In this document: piece after piece, positions 26,942-34,761 of the stretch
How positions within the stretch are numbered: the stretch's first letter is position 1
How the letters are laid out: the number at the start of each line of letters is the position of its first letter
Source: an archaeon
Lineage (GTDB): Archaea; Micrarchaeota; Micrarchaeia; Anstonellales; Bilamarchaeaceae
Assembly: GCA_020053355.1 (NCBI GenBank)
Contig: JAGVNI010000008.1
Coordinates: forward strand, 1 to 64,000
Direction: 5' to 3'
DNA: 64,000 nt
Notes under the pieces: generated by a model
Seen by the model: only the letters and a program-made list of their open reading frames with translations
Databases searched by the model: none
Told to the model about the DNA's origin: nothing
Position numbers and translations under genes: made by a program

Positions 26942-27325
26942 TCACTCCTTTGCCCCGTGCTTCCTGAGGACGTCTTCGACGTCCTTGTGCCCGAGCCTTT
27001 TCGTGAGGGCGAGCGGCGTCTCCAGCGAGAACATGACCGTAGCCTCCGGTTCGCTGCCGCTGAATACGCTGGATGGGTCTATGGCATTCACGTCCGCGCC
27101 CCGCTCAATCGCATCCTTTACTGCGGAATATTCGCCGGTCCGGATTGAATTGAAGAGCGTTTCATTGAGAAATTTCTGGCGATAATCCACGGATAGCCCG
27201 GCTTGTGCGCCATCTTCCGCATTTCGCCCGGCCAGTTTGCGGCGGCCAAAATCGAGACTGCCGTCCCGTAAGCCTTTCCGGATTTCCTCTTTCCGGTTCT
27301 TGTCGAAAAGCGCGCGAATCGTCAT
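26942..27325 (-). CDS. LFD-RR tagged short ankyrin protein (127 residues)
   Basis: Second gene of the operon. Tag MTIRALFDKNRKEEIRKGLR, linker, then LFNSIRTGEYSAVKDAIERG, an insert, and TPLALTKRLGHKDVEDVLR. Start placed at 27325, after a GAAGGTG ribosome site; in-frame ATGs at 27343-27346 overlap the MoxR stop codon. It is the smallest of the ankyrin members and lacks the Pro-rich linker of the long ones. Confidence 0.68.
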   Translation of the reverse strand: MTIRALFDKNRKEEIRKGLRDGSLDFGRRKLAGRNAEDGAQAGLSVDYRQKFLNETLFNSIRTGEYSAVKDAIERGADVNAIDPSSVFSGSEPEATVMFSLETPLALTKRLGHKDVEDVLRKHGAKE

Positions 27326-27342
27326 GGAAGGCACCTTCAGCA

Positions 27343-28944
27343 TCATCCTGAACCTGAAAGCGCCGCCTGGAGCAGCCCGGTTTTCCTCGCATCGTCCTTC
27401 TTCCTGAGTTCCGCTTCCATGATGCCGTGGGCGGTCGCAAATGCGGGGTTCTCCTCCACCGCCTTCGAAATCGCATCCACCACCTTCCGGGCTTCATCAT
27501 CGTCGCCTGCCTGGGACGCGGATATGAATTCCGTCAGGAGGATTCCCGCGTCATGGAAGCTGTCGACGTCAATGGCCGAGGAGAGGTCCTTGAACGTTGC
27601 ATCGAGCATCTCCTTGTGCGTCATGTCGAGCTGCTTCGGCAGTTCGGCCGGGATGAACCTCCGGTCGTATGTGAGCGCGAGCCGGAGCGAATCCAGGAAC
27701 GAGCCTAAAAAGTCAGTGTAGCCGACCGGCTCTACGTCCACGCTCTGGCTCCGAAGAAGCTCGGATTCGACCGAAGCGGTCTTGAAGATGGCGAACCCAA
27801 GGCGGGCCGCGTGCTTGAGGGTTCTGACCGACACGTCGGAAACGTACGAGATAATCCTGCCCCCTTCGTGCTCGCCCATCAGGTGGTCCCTCCATCCGTC
27901 GTCCTGCGCCTTGTCCAGGCGCCTTTGCGAGACGTCCACATAGCGGAACTGGTTGTAGGCGAATTCCGAAAGCAGCGCCAGCGTCGCCAAAATATCCGGG
28001 TCTTCTAGGCGCTTCTGCGTGAGATAGCGGTGCGCGCCGAGGACGTCCGCGCTCAAATCACCAAGCGGGATGCGGCTTTTCTCGACGTCGGCGACCATGA
28101 TGGAAGCGATGTCGCCCTGGGCATGCTCTATTTCATCGACGTTTATGATGAGCGGGATGCGGTCGAGGAGAGCGATGTCCTCTTCGAAGACGCCGGGGTG
28201 TTCGCCGTTGATTGGCGGGTTGCCGGTGGCCACCGCCAGCATGTACTCGTCGCTTCCAAGGTAGTATTTCTGCCCGCGGATTTCGACATAGCCGTCGACC
28301 AGGTTGAGGAACTGGTTCTGGAGCACGCCCGGGACGCGGTTCAATTCGTCTATGAGGGCGAAGATGTACTTCATCGTCTCGGCGACCTGGTAAATCTCCT
28401 CATCGGTCTTCCCGTGGAGGTTCAGCCTCATGAAAAGGTCCTTGAGGTTGAGGTTCACGTCGCCTCGCAGGTAGAGGCCGCGGTCCCCGAAGACCGAGCG
28501 CCGCATGGTTTCGGCAAGGAGCGTCTTTCCGCTTCCGCGCGAACCAATCAGGTACATGTTCGTGCCGCTCTGGATTGCCACTGCGACAAGGTCGTTAATC
28601 GTGAATGCCGTGTTCCCGCAGACGACGACGGGAGTCTCGTTAACGAAGGACGCCTTCAGGCGTTCCCTCAGGTCCAGGAAATTCGCAAAAAGCCTGAGGT
28701 CATTCATCATAGGCGGCAGGCCGGATTGACTATGGCCTGATGCATTGGAAGATGAGATGATTATCGGCGGGGGGGAGGTGGCGACCGGCGGTTCCGGGGC
28801 CAAAACTGCCGGCGGTTCCGCAAGGGGCTCCGGCGCCTTCTGATGATGCAGCGGCGGGGGCTGGCGGAGCGTCGGGGGTTCCAAAACTTTTGGGCCGGGG
28901 ACGGCGCCCTTCCCACCTCTGATGAATCTGTCAGCGTTGCTCAT
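27343..28944 (-). CDS. MoxR-family AAA+ ATPase, first gene of the tagged-protein operon
   Basis: 533 residues. A Pro-rich, probably disordered N-terminus (~20-80) precedes an AAA+ module with Walker A GSRGSGKT (~134-141), Walker B YIFALIDELNR (~193-203), a sensor-1 region (AVATGNPP) and an arginine-bearing LLDRIPLII. The ~200 C-terminal residues form the lid and a helical tail. MoxR proteins are hexameric remodelling ATPases acting with VWA-domain partners; the partner here is the gene at 23438-25444. A TATA box lies about 32 bp before the ATG. Confidence 0.85.
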   Translation of the reverse strand: MSNADRFIRGGKGAVPGPKVLEPPTLRQPPPLHHQKAPEPLAEPPAVLAPEPPVATSPPPIIISSSNASGHSQSGLPPMMNDLRLFANFLDLRERLKASFVNETPVVVCGNTAFTINDLVAVAIQSGTNMYLIGSRGSGKTLLAETMRRSVFGDRGLYLRGDVNLNLKDLFMRLNLHGKTDEEIYQVAETMKYIFALIDELNRVPGVLQNQFLNLVDGYVEIRGQKYYLGSDEYMLAVATGNPPINGEHPGVFEEDIALLDRIPLIINVDEIEHAQGDIASIMVADVEKSRIPLGDLSADVLGAHRYLTQKRLEDPDILATLALLSEFAYNQFRYVDVSQRRLDKAQDDGWRDHLMGEHEGGRIISYVSDVSVRTLKHAARLGFAIFKTASVESELLRSQSVDVEPVGYTDFLGSFLDSLRLALTYDRRFIPAELPKQLDMTHKEMLDATFKDLSSAIDVDSFHDAGILLTEFISASQAGDDDEARKVVDAISKAVEENPAFATAHGIMEAELRKKDDARKTGLLQAALSGSG

Positions 28945-28969
28945 ATAGTCACAGGTATATACTTATGGC

Positions 28970-28983
28970 AACAATTTAAAAAG
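28970..28983 (-). promoter_or_regulatory. Promoter of the 13-gene MoxR/tagged-protein operon
   Basis: On the minus strand the sequence CTTTTTAAATTG lies about 32 bp before the MoxR ATG, placing the transcript start a few nucleotides upstream of it. No other clear TATA box was seen inside the operon, where genes are 0-20 bp apart or overlap, so all 13 genes may share this promoter. Confidence 0.5.
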
Positions 28984-28992
28984 AGTTGTTAT

Positions 28993-29856
28993 TTATGACT
29001 TTTCAGGCATCACTGCTTTGAGGAGGGGGTTGATGTCCACTTCCGCGGCCTCGTTCGGTATGGAATTGGTCGTGAAGACGCCATCTGCCACCATCTTCAG
29101 CTTCGGAAGGGAGTCGTTTAGGAAAAACCCGTGGGTGGCGGCGCAAATAACCTTCTTCGCCCCGCCCTTCTTCACGTTGTCCACCGCCTTCAGCATGGTG
29201 CCCCCGGTTGATATCATGTCGTCGAGGATGAGGATGTTCTTCCCTTCCACGTCGAATTCCCTCTCGACTTTCTGGACCGAGCGGTATGCCTCCTCGCCGT
29301 TCCCGGCATCATATGCCCCCCGGACCTTGCTCATGCTCTTGCCCCCGAACTCAGATACAAGGTAGTTAGCCCCCTGGTCCGGGGAGATTACTTCGAGGTG
29401 CTCCAGGCCGAGCTTCATTCGCGCATGCTCGACAAGCAGGCGCCCGGCGCTGATATTGTGGATTTTCAGATTGGAGTATTCGGATTCGCCCTCTTTTTTC
29501 AGGAAATGGCAGTCCACGGTGACCAGCTTCACGGTGCCGAAATCGGCAAGCAGCTTGCAGAGCACCTGCGCGGAAAGCGACTCGCCCATCAGGAACGTCT
29601 TGTCCTGCCGGGCGTACGGGAGATACGGCGAAACGAGCGTGACGCGGGCGCCGACGCGCTTCAATGTGTGGAGCATCTGGGCGACGTTGAATATGGCCGA
29701 GTTCTGCTTCGGGTAGAGGCGGTGGAAAAGCACCACGTCCTCGCCCTGGCATTTGGATATGTCGTTGATGCGGGCATAGCTGTCGCCGTCGGGAAAGAGC
29801 TTGATTTCAATATTCGGCGCTGACAAATCTGAGAAATTAGGGGAAACGAGGTACAT
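28993..29856 (-). CDS. prs: Ribose-phosphate pyrophosphokinase (PRPP synthetase)
   Basis: 287 residues from MYLVSPNF; the open frame runs further upstream, but this start matches the archaeal family length (~285). Motifs: FPDGDSYARI near the N-terminus, the flexible-loop region YARQDKTFLMGESLSAQV, and the PRPP loop ILILDDMISTGGTML (~215-229). It makes PRPP from ribose 5-phosphate and ATP for nucleotide, His and Trp synthesis. It is adjacent to but separate from the MoxR operon and divergent from the DJ-1-like gene. Confidence 0.92.
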   Translation of the reverse strand: MYLVSPNFSDLSAPNIEIKLFPDGDSYARINDISKCQGEDVVLFHRLYPKQNSAIFNVAQMLHTLKRVGARVTLVSPYLPYARQDKTFLMGESLSAQVLCKLLADFGTVKLVTVDCHFLKKEGESEYSNLKIHNISAGRLLVEHARMKLGLEHLEVISPDQGANYLVSEFGGKSMSKVRGAYDAGNGEEAYRSVQKVEREFDVEGKNILILDDMISTGGTMLKAVDNVKKGGAKKVICAATHGFFLNDSLPKLKMVADGVFTTNSIPNEAAEVDINPLLKAVMPEKS

Positions 29857-29947
29857 GATTACAATTACTATCGATGGGATTAAAGTCTTTGGCGCAACAA
29901 CCCCCGCCCTCCGATAGGTAAAAAAATGTTCGATGCAATCGGTAGTA

Positions 29948-30469
29948 ATGGCTAAAATCCTCATGATTGTCGCCCAGAGCGGATTCCGCGACGAAGAGCT
30001 TCTTGTTCCAAGGGAAGTCCTTGAAAGGGCGGGGCACGATGTGAAAGTGGCGAGCATTACGCGGGCCAAGGCAAAGGGCGTCAAAGGCGCCACCATCACG
30101 CCGGATATGGCGGTTTACGAGGCCAACCCTGAATTCTTCGACTGCGTTGTCGTGGTCGGCGGGCCCGGTTCGCCAACGCTTGCTGACGATAAGGACGTGA
30201 CCGGTCTCCTGATAGGCGCAGCCGGCAAGGGAAGGATTATTGGCGGCATATGCCTTGGGCCCATGGCGCTTGCAAAAGCAGGCGTGCTGGCAGGCAAGAA
30301 CGCCACGGTTTTCCCGGACCGAAAAGCAATCAGCCTCCTTAGGGAGACCGCCGCGTACTATAAGGCGGAACCGGTCGTGATTGACGGCAATGTCGTGACT
30401 GCCGACGGGCCGCAGAGCGCCGGGAGGTTCGGGGCCGAGCTGGTTTCCATGCTCCAGAAGAAGAGGTAG
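29948..30469 (+). CDS. DJ-1/PfpI family protein
   Basis: 173 residues (ATG at 29948; an upstream ATG at 29933 would add five). Family motifs: MIVAQSGFRDEELLVPREVL, VVVVGGPGSP, and the nucleophile elbow GGICLGPMALA with the reactive Cys. Members are proteases, glyoxalase/deglycase-like enzymes or chaperones. The substrate cannot be deduced. The glutamate preceding the PRE segment (EELLVPRE) suits the catalytic acid of the family. Confidence 0.85.
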   Translation: MAKILMIVAQSGFRDEELLVPREVLERAGHDVKVASITRAKAKGVKGATITPDMAVYEANPEFFDCVVVVGGPGSPTLADDKDVTGLLIGAAGKGRIIGGICLGPMALAKAGVLAGKNATVFPDRKAISLLRETAAYYKAEPVVIDGNVVTADGPQSAGRFGAELVSMLQKKR

Positions 30470-30483
30470 CCGGGTAGGTTATT

Positions 30484-30696
30484 ATGATAACAATCAAGCA
30501 TGACGGATGCATATTCTGCGTGGGCTGCTCTTCGGTATGCCCGGCAAGCGCCATCGAAGCGGTAGGGACGAGGATGAAGACATACCCGGAGAAATGCATC
30601 GATTGCGGGCTTTGCGTGAAAGTCTGCCCGGCCAACGTGATTTGCCTGTATAAGGGCGTGAAGGACGAGAAGGATTTGCCGGCCGGGGCGCGCTAA
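30484..30696 (+). CDS. Ferredoxin with two [4Fe-4S] clusters
   Basis: 70 residues with two CxxCxxCxxxCP motifs (CIFCVGCSSVCP and CIDCGLCVKVCP). It sits 15 nt before the geranylgeranyl reductase gene, after a short gap from the DJ-1-like gene. The location suggests it supplies low-potential electrons to that reductase, which in archaea is ferredoxin-linked. An apparent GTAGGTT ribosome site precedes the ATG. Confidence 0.92.
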   Translation: MITIKHDGCIFCVGCSSVCPASAIEAVGTRMKTYPEKCIDCGLCVKVCPANVICLYKGVKDEKDLPAGAR

Positions 30697-30711
30697 GGAG
30701 GAGATGGGAGG

Positions 30712-31935
30712 ATGTCTTCAAAATTCGACCATGATGTCATAGTTATCGGCGGGGGTCCGGCCGGCTCGTCATTTGCAAGGGTGGCCGCGGGTGCCGGCCT
30801 GGATGTCCTTGTCGTTGACAAGAGGAAGGAAATCGGCGTCCCGGTCCGCTGCGGGGAGGGCCTCGGAAGCCTCGAGATACTAAAGCAGGGTTTCGTTCTG
30901 CCCCGCGCATGCTATTCGATAGAAATCGAGGGCGCGAAGGTCTATGCCCCAAACGGCAAGTCAATAACCTGGAGGGGCGAGGACACCGCAGGCTGGGTGC
31001 TGGAACGGAAGGTGTTTGACAAATGGCTCTGCGAACTCGCAATCGAGAAAGGGGCCAGGGTGCATACGTATACGCGCGCTGTCGGGGTGGTGAAGGACGA
31101 GAAGGGAAGGCCGCAGGGCGTGAAGGTGTCGCATGGGGGGAAGGAGCCCTACGAGATAAGCGCCCCGCTCATCGTTTCCGCCGAAGGCATGGAGTCCATG
31201 ATTGCGCGCGAACTCGGCTTCAAGACCGTCCATTCGCTCTATGATGTCGATACGTGCTACGAGTATGAGATGAAACCGTACAACCATGAGAACCTGATAG
31301 AATTGTATTTCGGGAACGAGGCCGCGCCGAGGGGGTACGTGTGGATATTCCCTAAAGCGGACAAGAAGGCGAATGTGGGAATCGGAGTCGGCGGCCTGGT
31401 CCAAAACGGCACCAAGCAGGGCGGCATCAAAGGCGCCGACCCTAAAACCCTGCTCGACGCATTCGTGAAGAAAGACGAACAGCTTAAAGACGCAAGCACG
31501 CTCCTGGATTTCGGCGGCGTGATTTCAGTGGGTTCTCCCATCGACGAGTTCACCAGGGACAACTGCATGGTGATTGGCACGGCGGCAAAGCAGGTGGACC
31601 CGATACACGGAGGCGGCATCGGCCTCGCGATAGACACCGGCATCATGGCCGCAGGCACCGCGATTAAGGCCCATGAGCGCAAGGATTTCAGCAAGAACAT
31701 GCTCATGGAATACGAAACCGTATGGCGCAGGCAGAAGTCGCCGACTTTGGCAAACCGGCTGAAACTCCGTAAAATCCTCGAGAAGGTCTCGGACGACGAC
31801 CTGAACCACATATTCAACACCCTGAACAAGGAGGATTTGCAGAAAGTGATGAGTAGCGACTTCGCTCCCGTTGCCATGAAAGTCCTGGCCGGGAGGCCGC
31901 AACTGCTGGCGGTTCTCCGGGGACTGATGTCCTAA
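30712..31935 (+). CDS. Digeranylgeranylglycerophospholipid reductase (GGR family)
   Basis: 407 residues. N-terminal FAD-binding VIVIGGGPAGSSFARVAA, then VDKRKEIGVPVRCGEGLG, the Cys-containing segment typical of the family, and the second FAD motif MVIGTAAKQVDPIHGGGIGL near residue 290. It saturates the isoprenoid chains of archaeal ether lipids using FAD and reduced ferredoxin. A strong GGAGGAG/GGGAGG ribosome site precedes the ATG. Operon with the ferredoxin is likely. Confidence 0.9.
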   Translation: MSSKFDHDVIVIGGGPAGSSFARVAAGAGLDVLVVDKRKEIGVPVRCGEGLGSLEILKQGFVLPRACYSIEIEGAKVYAPNGKSITWRGEDTAGWVLERKVFDKWLCELAIEKGARVHTYTRAVGVVKDEKGRPQGVKVSHGGKEPYEISAPLIVSAEGMESMIARELGFKTVHSLYDVDTCYEYEMKPYNHENLIELYFGNEAAPRGYVWIFPKADKKANVGIGVGGLVQNGTKQGGIKGADPKTLLDAFVKKDEQLKDASTLLDFGGVISVGSPIDEFTRDNCMVIGTAAKQVDPIHGGGIGLAIDTGIMAAGTAIKAHERKDFSKNMLMEYETVWRRQKSPTLANRLKLRKILEKVSDDDLNHIFNTLNKEDLQKVMSSDFAPVAMKVLAGRPQLLAVLRGLMS

Positions 31936-31966
31936 TCAAAAAGGGAAATAAAAAACCAACGGGAGT

Positions 31967-32614
31967 TCAGCCTTTTTTGCCGAAATTCATGTCCTGCGGC
32001 GGCACGGGCAGCTTCGTAGTCAGCATCAGGCGCTCGCCGGACGTATCGTAAGCGATTGTGACCGGTAGCGCGTTCCTGCCCCGGTCGCATTGGGCATGCA
32101 GCTGCCTGGCGAGTTCCGGAACCGCGTTCGGAATCCTGGCAACGACGTTGCTCATGTCCACCGGCGCTGAGCGGTTGCGCGGGTCGCTGAGGCGCGCAAC
32201 GGTATCGATGAATGGCTGCCTGGCTGCGCTGAACACGCCGCGTATGCTGGTTTGGAAAACAGCTGCGTTGAACCCGATGCGGTTGCCCTGGACCACCATC
32301 CAGTCGCTAGCGCCATTGGTGGCACGGTAGTATCTTGCCAGCACGGAATTGGGGTTCTGCTCAACGTAATCGGCAAGCACCTGCGTGACATCAGCATCCT
32401 CGCCCCGGCGCTGTATCGTATCAACCGCGCGCCTGATGGCAGCCACTTCAGCTGCCGGGGGCGGCTGGGAAAATGATGTCCTTATCACGGCGGCCATTGA
32501 CGCATCGAAACCGGCGCCGGCCCGTCTCCGGGTCTCTTCCTCGCTTAGCCTCGGAACTGTAATCTCAGCCGGCCTTCTCTGCTCTTCCGGTTGTCTTTGC
32601 CTTGGTCCGCCCAT
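31967..32614 (-). CDS. Hypothetical protein, 215 residues
   Basis: Not recognised. Start at 32614 (MGGPRQRQPEEQRRPAEI) after a GGTGAT ribosome site; the codon at 32629 would lie upstream of it. Predominantly helical and Arg/Gln/Ala-rich to ~residue 150, with no signal peptide; the C-terminus contains PVTIAYDTSGERLMLTTKLP. It heads away from the GGR gene and follows, on the same strand, two exported proteins (32663 and 33424), possibly as one transcription unit. Confidence 0.5.
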   Translation of the reverse strand: MGGPRQRQPEEQRRPAEITVPRLSEEETRRRAGAGFDASMAAVIRTSFSQPPPAAEVAAIRRAVDTIQRRGEDADVTQVLADYVEQNPNSVLARYYRATNGASDWMVVQGNRIGFNAAVFQTSIRGVFSAARQPFIDTVARLSDPRNRSAPVDMSNVVARIPNAVPELARQLHAQCDRGRNALPVTIAYDTSGERLMLTTKLPVPPQDMNFGKKG

Positions 32615-32662
32615 CAATATCACCTTCACATTTTTCGATTCAAAAACGATTCCGATATCAAC

Positions 32663-33304
32663 CTAATAAACGTTCCACCCCGGATACGGGTCCGCCAGGT
32701 CGATGCTCCAGCGCCGCCCTGCGTTGCTGACCACCCGGAGTGTCATGCCGACAATCGAGGACGAGGAAACTCCCCGGTCCTCATCTACCACCGGCTTGAG
32801 GCTGATTTCGTAGGAATTCGCGCTGATGAAGCGCCCGCTTATGACTCCGAGCATCTCGCCGCCTTCAAGGACCTGCCGCCCTCCCAGGGAGACGATTGCA
32901 CGGTCGGGAAGCATGAGAACCGTGAATTCTTCCGAACACATGACGGAACGCGCGCCGCGGGCGTCGCTGTCCAGCCGGAGCGACCTCTGCCTTGAATCCA
33001 AATCATCCGAGTAGGATATGTCCCTCCCGTTTTCGAAAACGCACCTTCCCCGGTCCCAGGAAGCGAGAAGAGTGCGCCGGTTCGTGCCGGAGGATTCTTC
33101 GGCGGCCGAAACCACGGGCGCAGATGATGGCTGGAAAGCAGGGGAAGAGACAGGCGCCGAGGACACCGGCCGCATCAATGGCGTCGCGCATCCGAAGAGG
33201 AAAAATGCCGACATGAACGCTGCCGCGGCTCCTGCGGCTCCCCCGGCCCCAGCAGCCCGGACGGGTTTATCGTGCCGGAGGATATGATTGTGAACGAGCT
33301 TCAA
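32663..33304 (-). CDS. Predicted lipoprotein, unknown function
   Basis: 213 residues from a TTG at 33304, chosen because a TATA-like TTTATTTAAAG on the minus strand lies ~15-30 bp upstream and because the resulting start (KLVHNHILRHDKPV) parallels the RKLVHDSEEGR start of the neighbouring 33424 gene. An Ala/Gly hydrophobic segment (residues ~15-37) ends in the lipobox-like LFGC followed by ATPLM. A Pro/Ser linker and a small beta-rich domain with two Cys (GRCVFENGR, VMCSEEF) follow. The start is uncertain. Confidence 0.5.
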   Translation of the reverse strand: MKLVHNHILRHDKPVRAAGAGGAAGAAAAFMSAFFLFGCATPLMRPVSSAPVSSPAFQPSSAPVVSAAEESSGTNRRTLLASWDRGRCVFENGRDISYSDDLDSRQRSLRLDSDARGARSVMCSEEFTVLMLPDRAIVSLGGRQVLEGGEMLGVISGRFISANSYEISLKPVVDEDRGVSSSSIVGMTLRVVSNAGRRWSIDLADPYPGWNVY

Positions 33305-33423
33305 GAAACCACTAATCGACTTTAAATAAAACAATTTTTAAAGGCTCACCGCAGTGAAAACCGCAGCATATTAATTCGGCCGATTCAGGCGGCGCGATTG
33401 CCCCCGGGCGGCCCGAACGCAGG

Positions 33424-34674
33424 TCATTTCCCGTCCGAACCGCGGCCTGAGCAGGTGCGGAGGAGCAAGTCGCCCCTGTGGATTTCCCGGAGGTCGCCAA
33501 GAGGCGTTAGGGGTTCATGTGGAGTCCTGAAGTCCTCAAGGATTTTGGATGCGCATGCGCGCACACGGGCATTTCCATCATGCTGCATCCTTGTTACTGC
33601 GGCCAAGGTTTCACGGTCATGATACGCCCATACGTCGATAAGCGCTTCGCACCTTTCTTCCGCATCAGGATTATCGAGAAGCCTGATCAGGGCGGCGCGG
33701 ACCTTCGGGCCGCGGTAAGGCGTTTGCGCCAGGTTGAATTGCGCACCCGAGCGGACCATCCCGTCAGGGTCGTCCAGATGCCGAATTAGGGGGTCCAAAG
33801 CGGACCGGTCCCGGATGAAACCGAGCCCCTCAACGGCGAGTCTCCGGACATTTGCATCCCCGTCTTCGAGCATTTCGATTAATGCCGGCACCGCCGCAGG
33901 ATTATTGCGGATCCTGAGCCATAGTGCCACTTCCCTTCGGACGGCGGGGTCCTCATTCTTCCTTGCATCGGCCAATGCGGCAAATGCCGTGTCGATGCCT
34001 GAGCCGGCAAGGTCGGAAAGGGAGATTACCGCACGCCGGCGAACCGCCGGGTCTGCATCCGAGAGCCGCTCGACAATGGCGGGAACAGCCATCTCCAGCC
34101 GGGTCTGGCCGAGAATGCCCGCAGCGCCCCGCCGGACTTCCGCATCTTCATGGTAGGTCAGCTCTGCCAGTGTGTATATGGCATGCTGCGGAAGGGACTT
34201 GCCGCTCTCATAATAATCCCGGACGGCTAAGGCGCTGTCCGCGACTGCCAAGGCAAGTGTCAGCGCCCTCTGCTCGGCCGGTTGCGCGCGTTCTATGCGC
34301 CCTATGAGATCGGCGATACCTATGCCGCCCCAGCTGCGGTTTTTAGCCGCGCGGAGTATGTCCGCATCGGTCAAGCCGCCGGGTGCTTTTTCGCCGCGGA
34401 AGATGAATCGGCTAATCGGCGTATCGTAGGAGGAGCGTGGAGCAGACGGCCCCTCTTTGCGGTCGGCGCACGGATTCCGGTGGGCCTTAACCTCCTGCTG
34501 CCGTGCGGATGCGGCGGCCTGCTGCGGCGGGCTTGCGTTCCTGGCCTCTCCGCATCCCCCAAGAAGCGGGGCGAAGGATGAAAAAACAGCGATGCATACG
34601 CCCGCAGCACATATAGCCTGCCGCTGGGCCTTGGGGCTCCGCCCTTCTTCCGAATCGTGAACGAGCTTGCGCAT
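33424..34674 (-). CDS. HEAT-repeat lipoprotein
   Basis: 416 residues from the ATG at 34674, preceded by GGAGGGA. N-terminal basic region, hydrophobic segment ICAAGVCIAVFSSFAPLLGG and lipobox LLGGC, then a linker. From ~residue 120 there are at least seven HEAT/PBS-lyase repeats (e.g. DADPAVRRRAVISLSDLAGS, DGDANVRRLAVEGLGFI, DGMVRSGAQFNLAQ). This is a lipid-anchored scaffold or binding protein on the cell surface. The exact partner is unknown. Confidence 0.75.
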   Translation of the reverse strand: MRKLVHDSEEGRSPKAQRQAICAAGVCIAVFSSFAPLLGGCGEARNASPPQQAAASARQQEVKAHRNPCADRKEGPSAPRSSYDTPISRFIFRGEKAPGGLTDADILRAAKNRSWGGIGIADLIGRIERAQPAEQRALTLALAVADSALAVRDYYESGKSLPQHAIYTLAELTYHEDAEVRRGAAGILGQTRLEMAVPAIVERLSDADPAVRRRAVISLSDLAGSGIDTAFAALADARKNEDPAVRREVALWLRIRNNPAAVPALIEMLEDGDANVRRLAVEGLGFIRDRSALDPLIRHLDDPDGMVRSGAQFNLAQTPYRGPKVRAALIRLLDNPDAEERCEALIDVWAYHDRETLAAVTRMQHDGNARVRACASKILEDFRTPHEPLTPLGDLREIHRGDLLLRTCSGRGSDGK

Positions 34675-34761
34675 TGAACATCCCTCCTGGATAAACATCG
34701 TTAATAACTATTATAATACGAGCATGATGACATAAAAAACCTTTACTGCGAGTAAAAGGCC

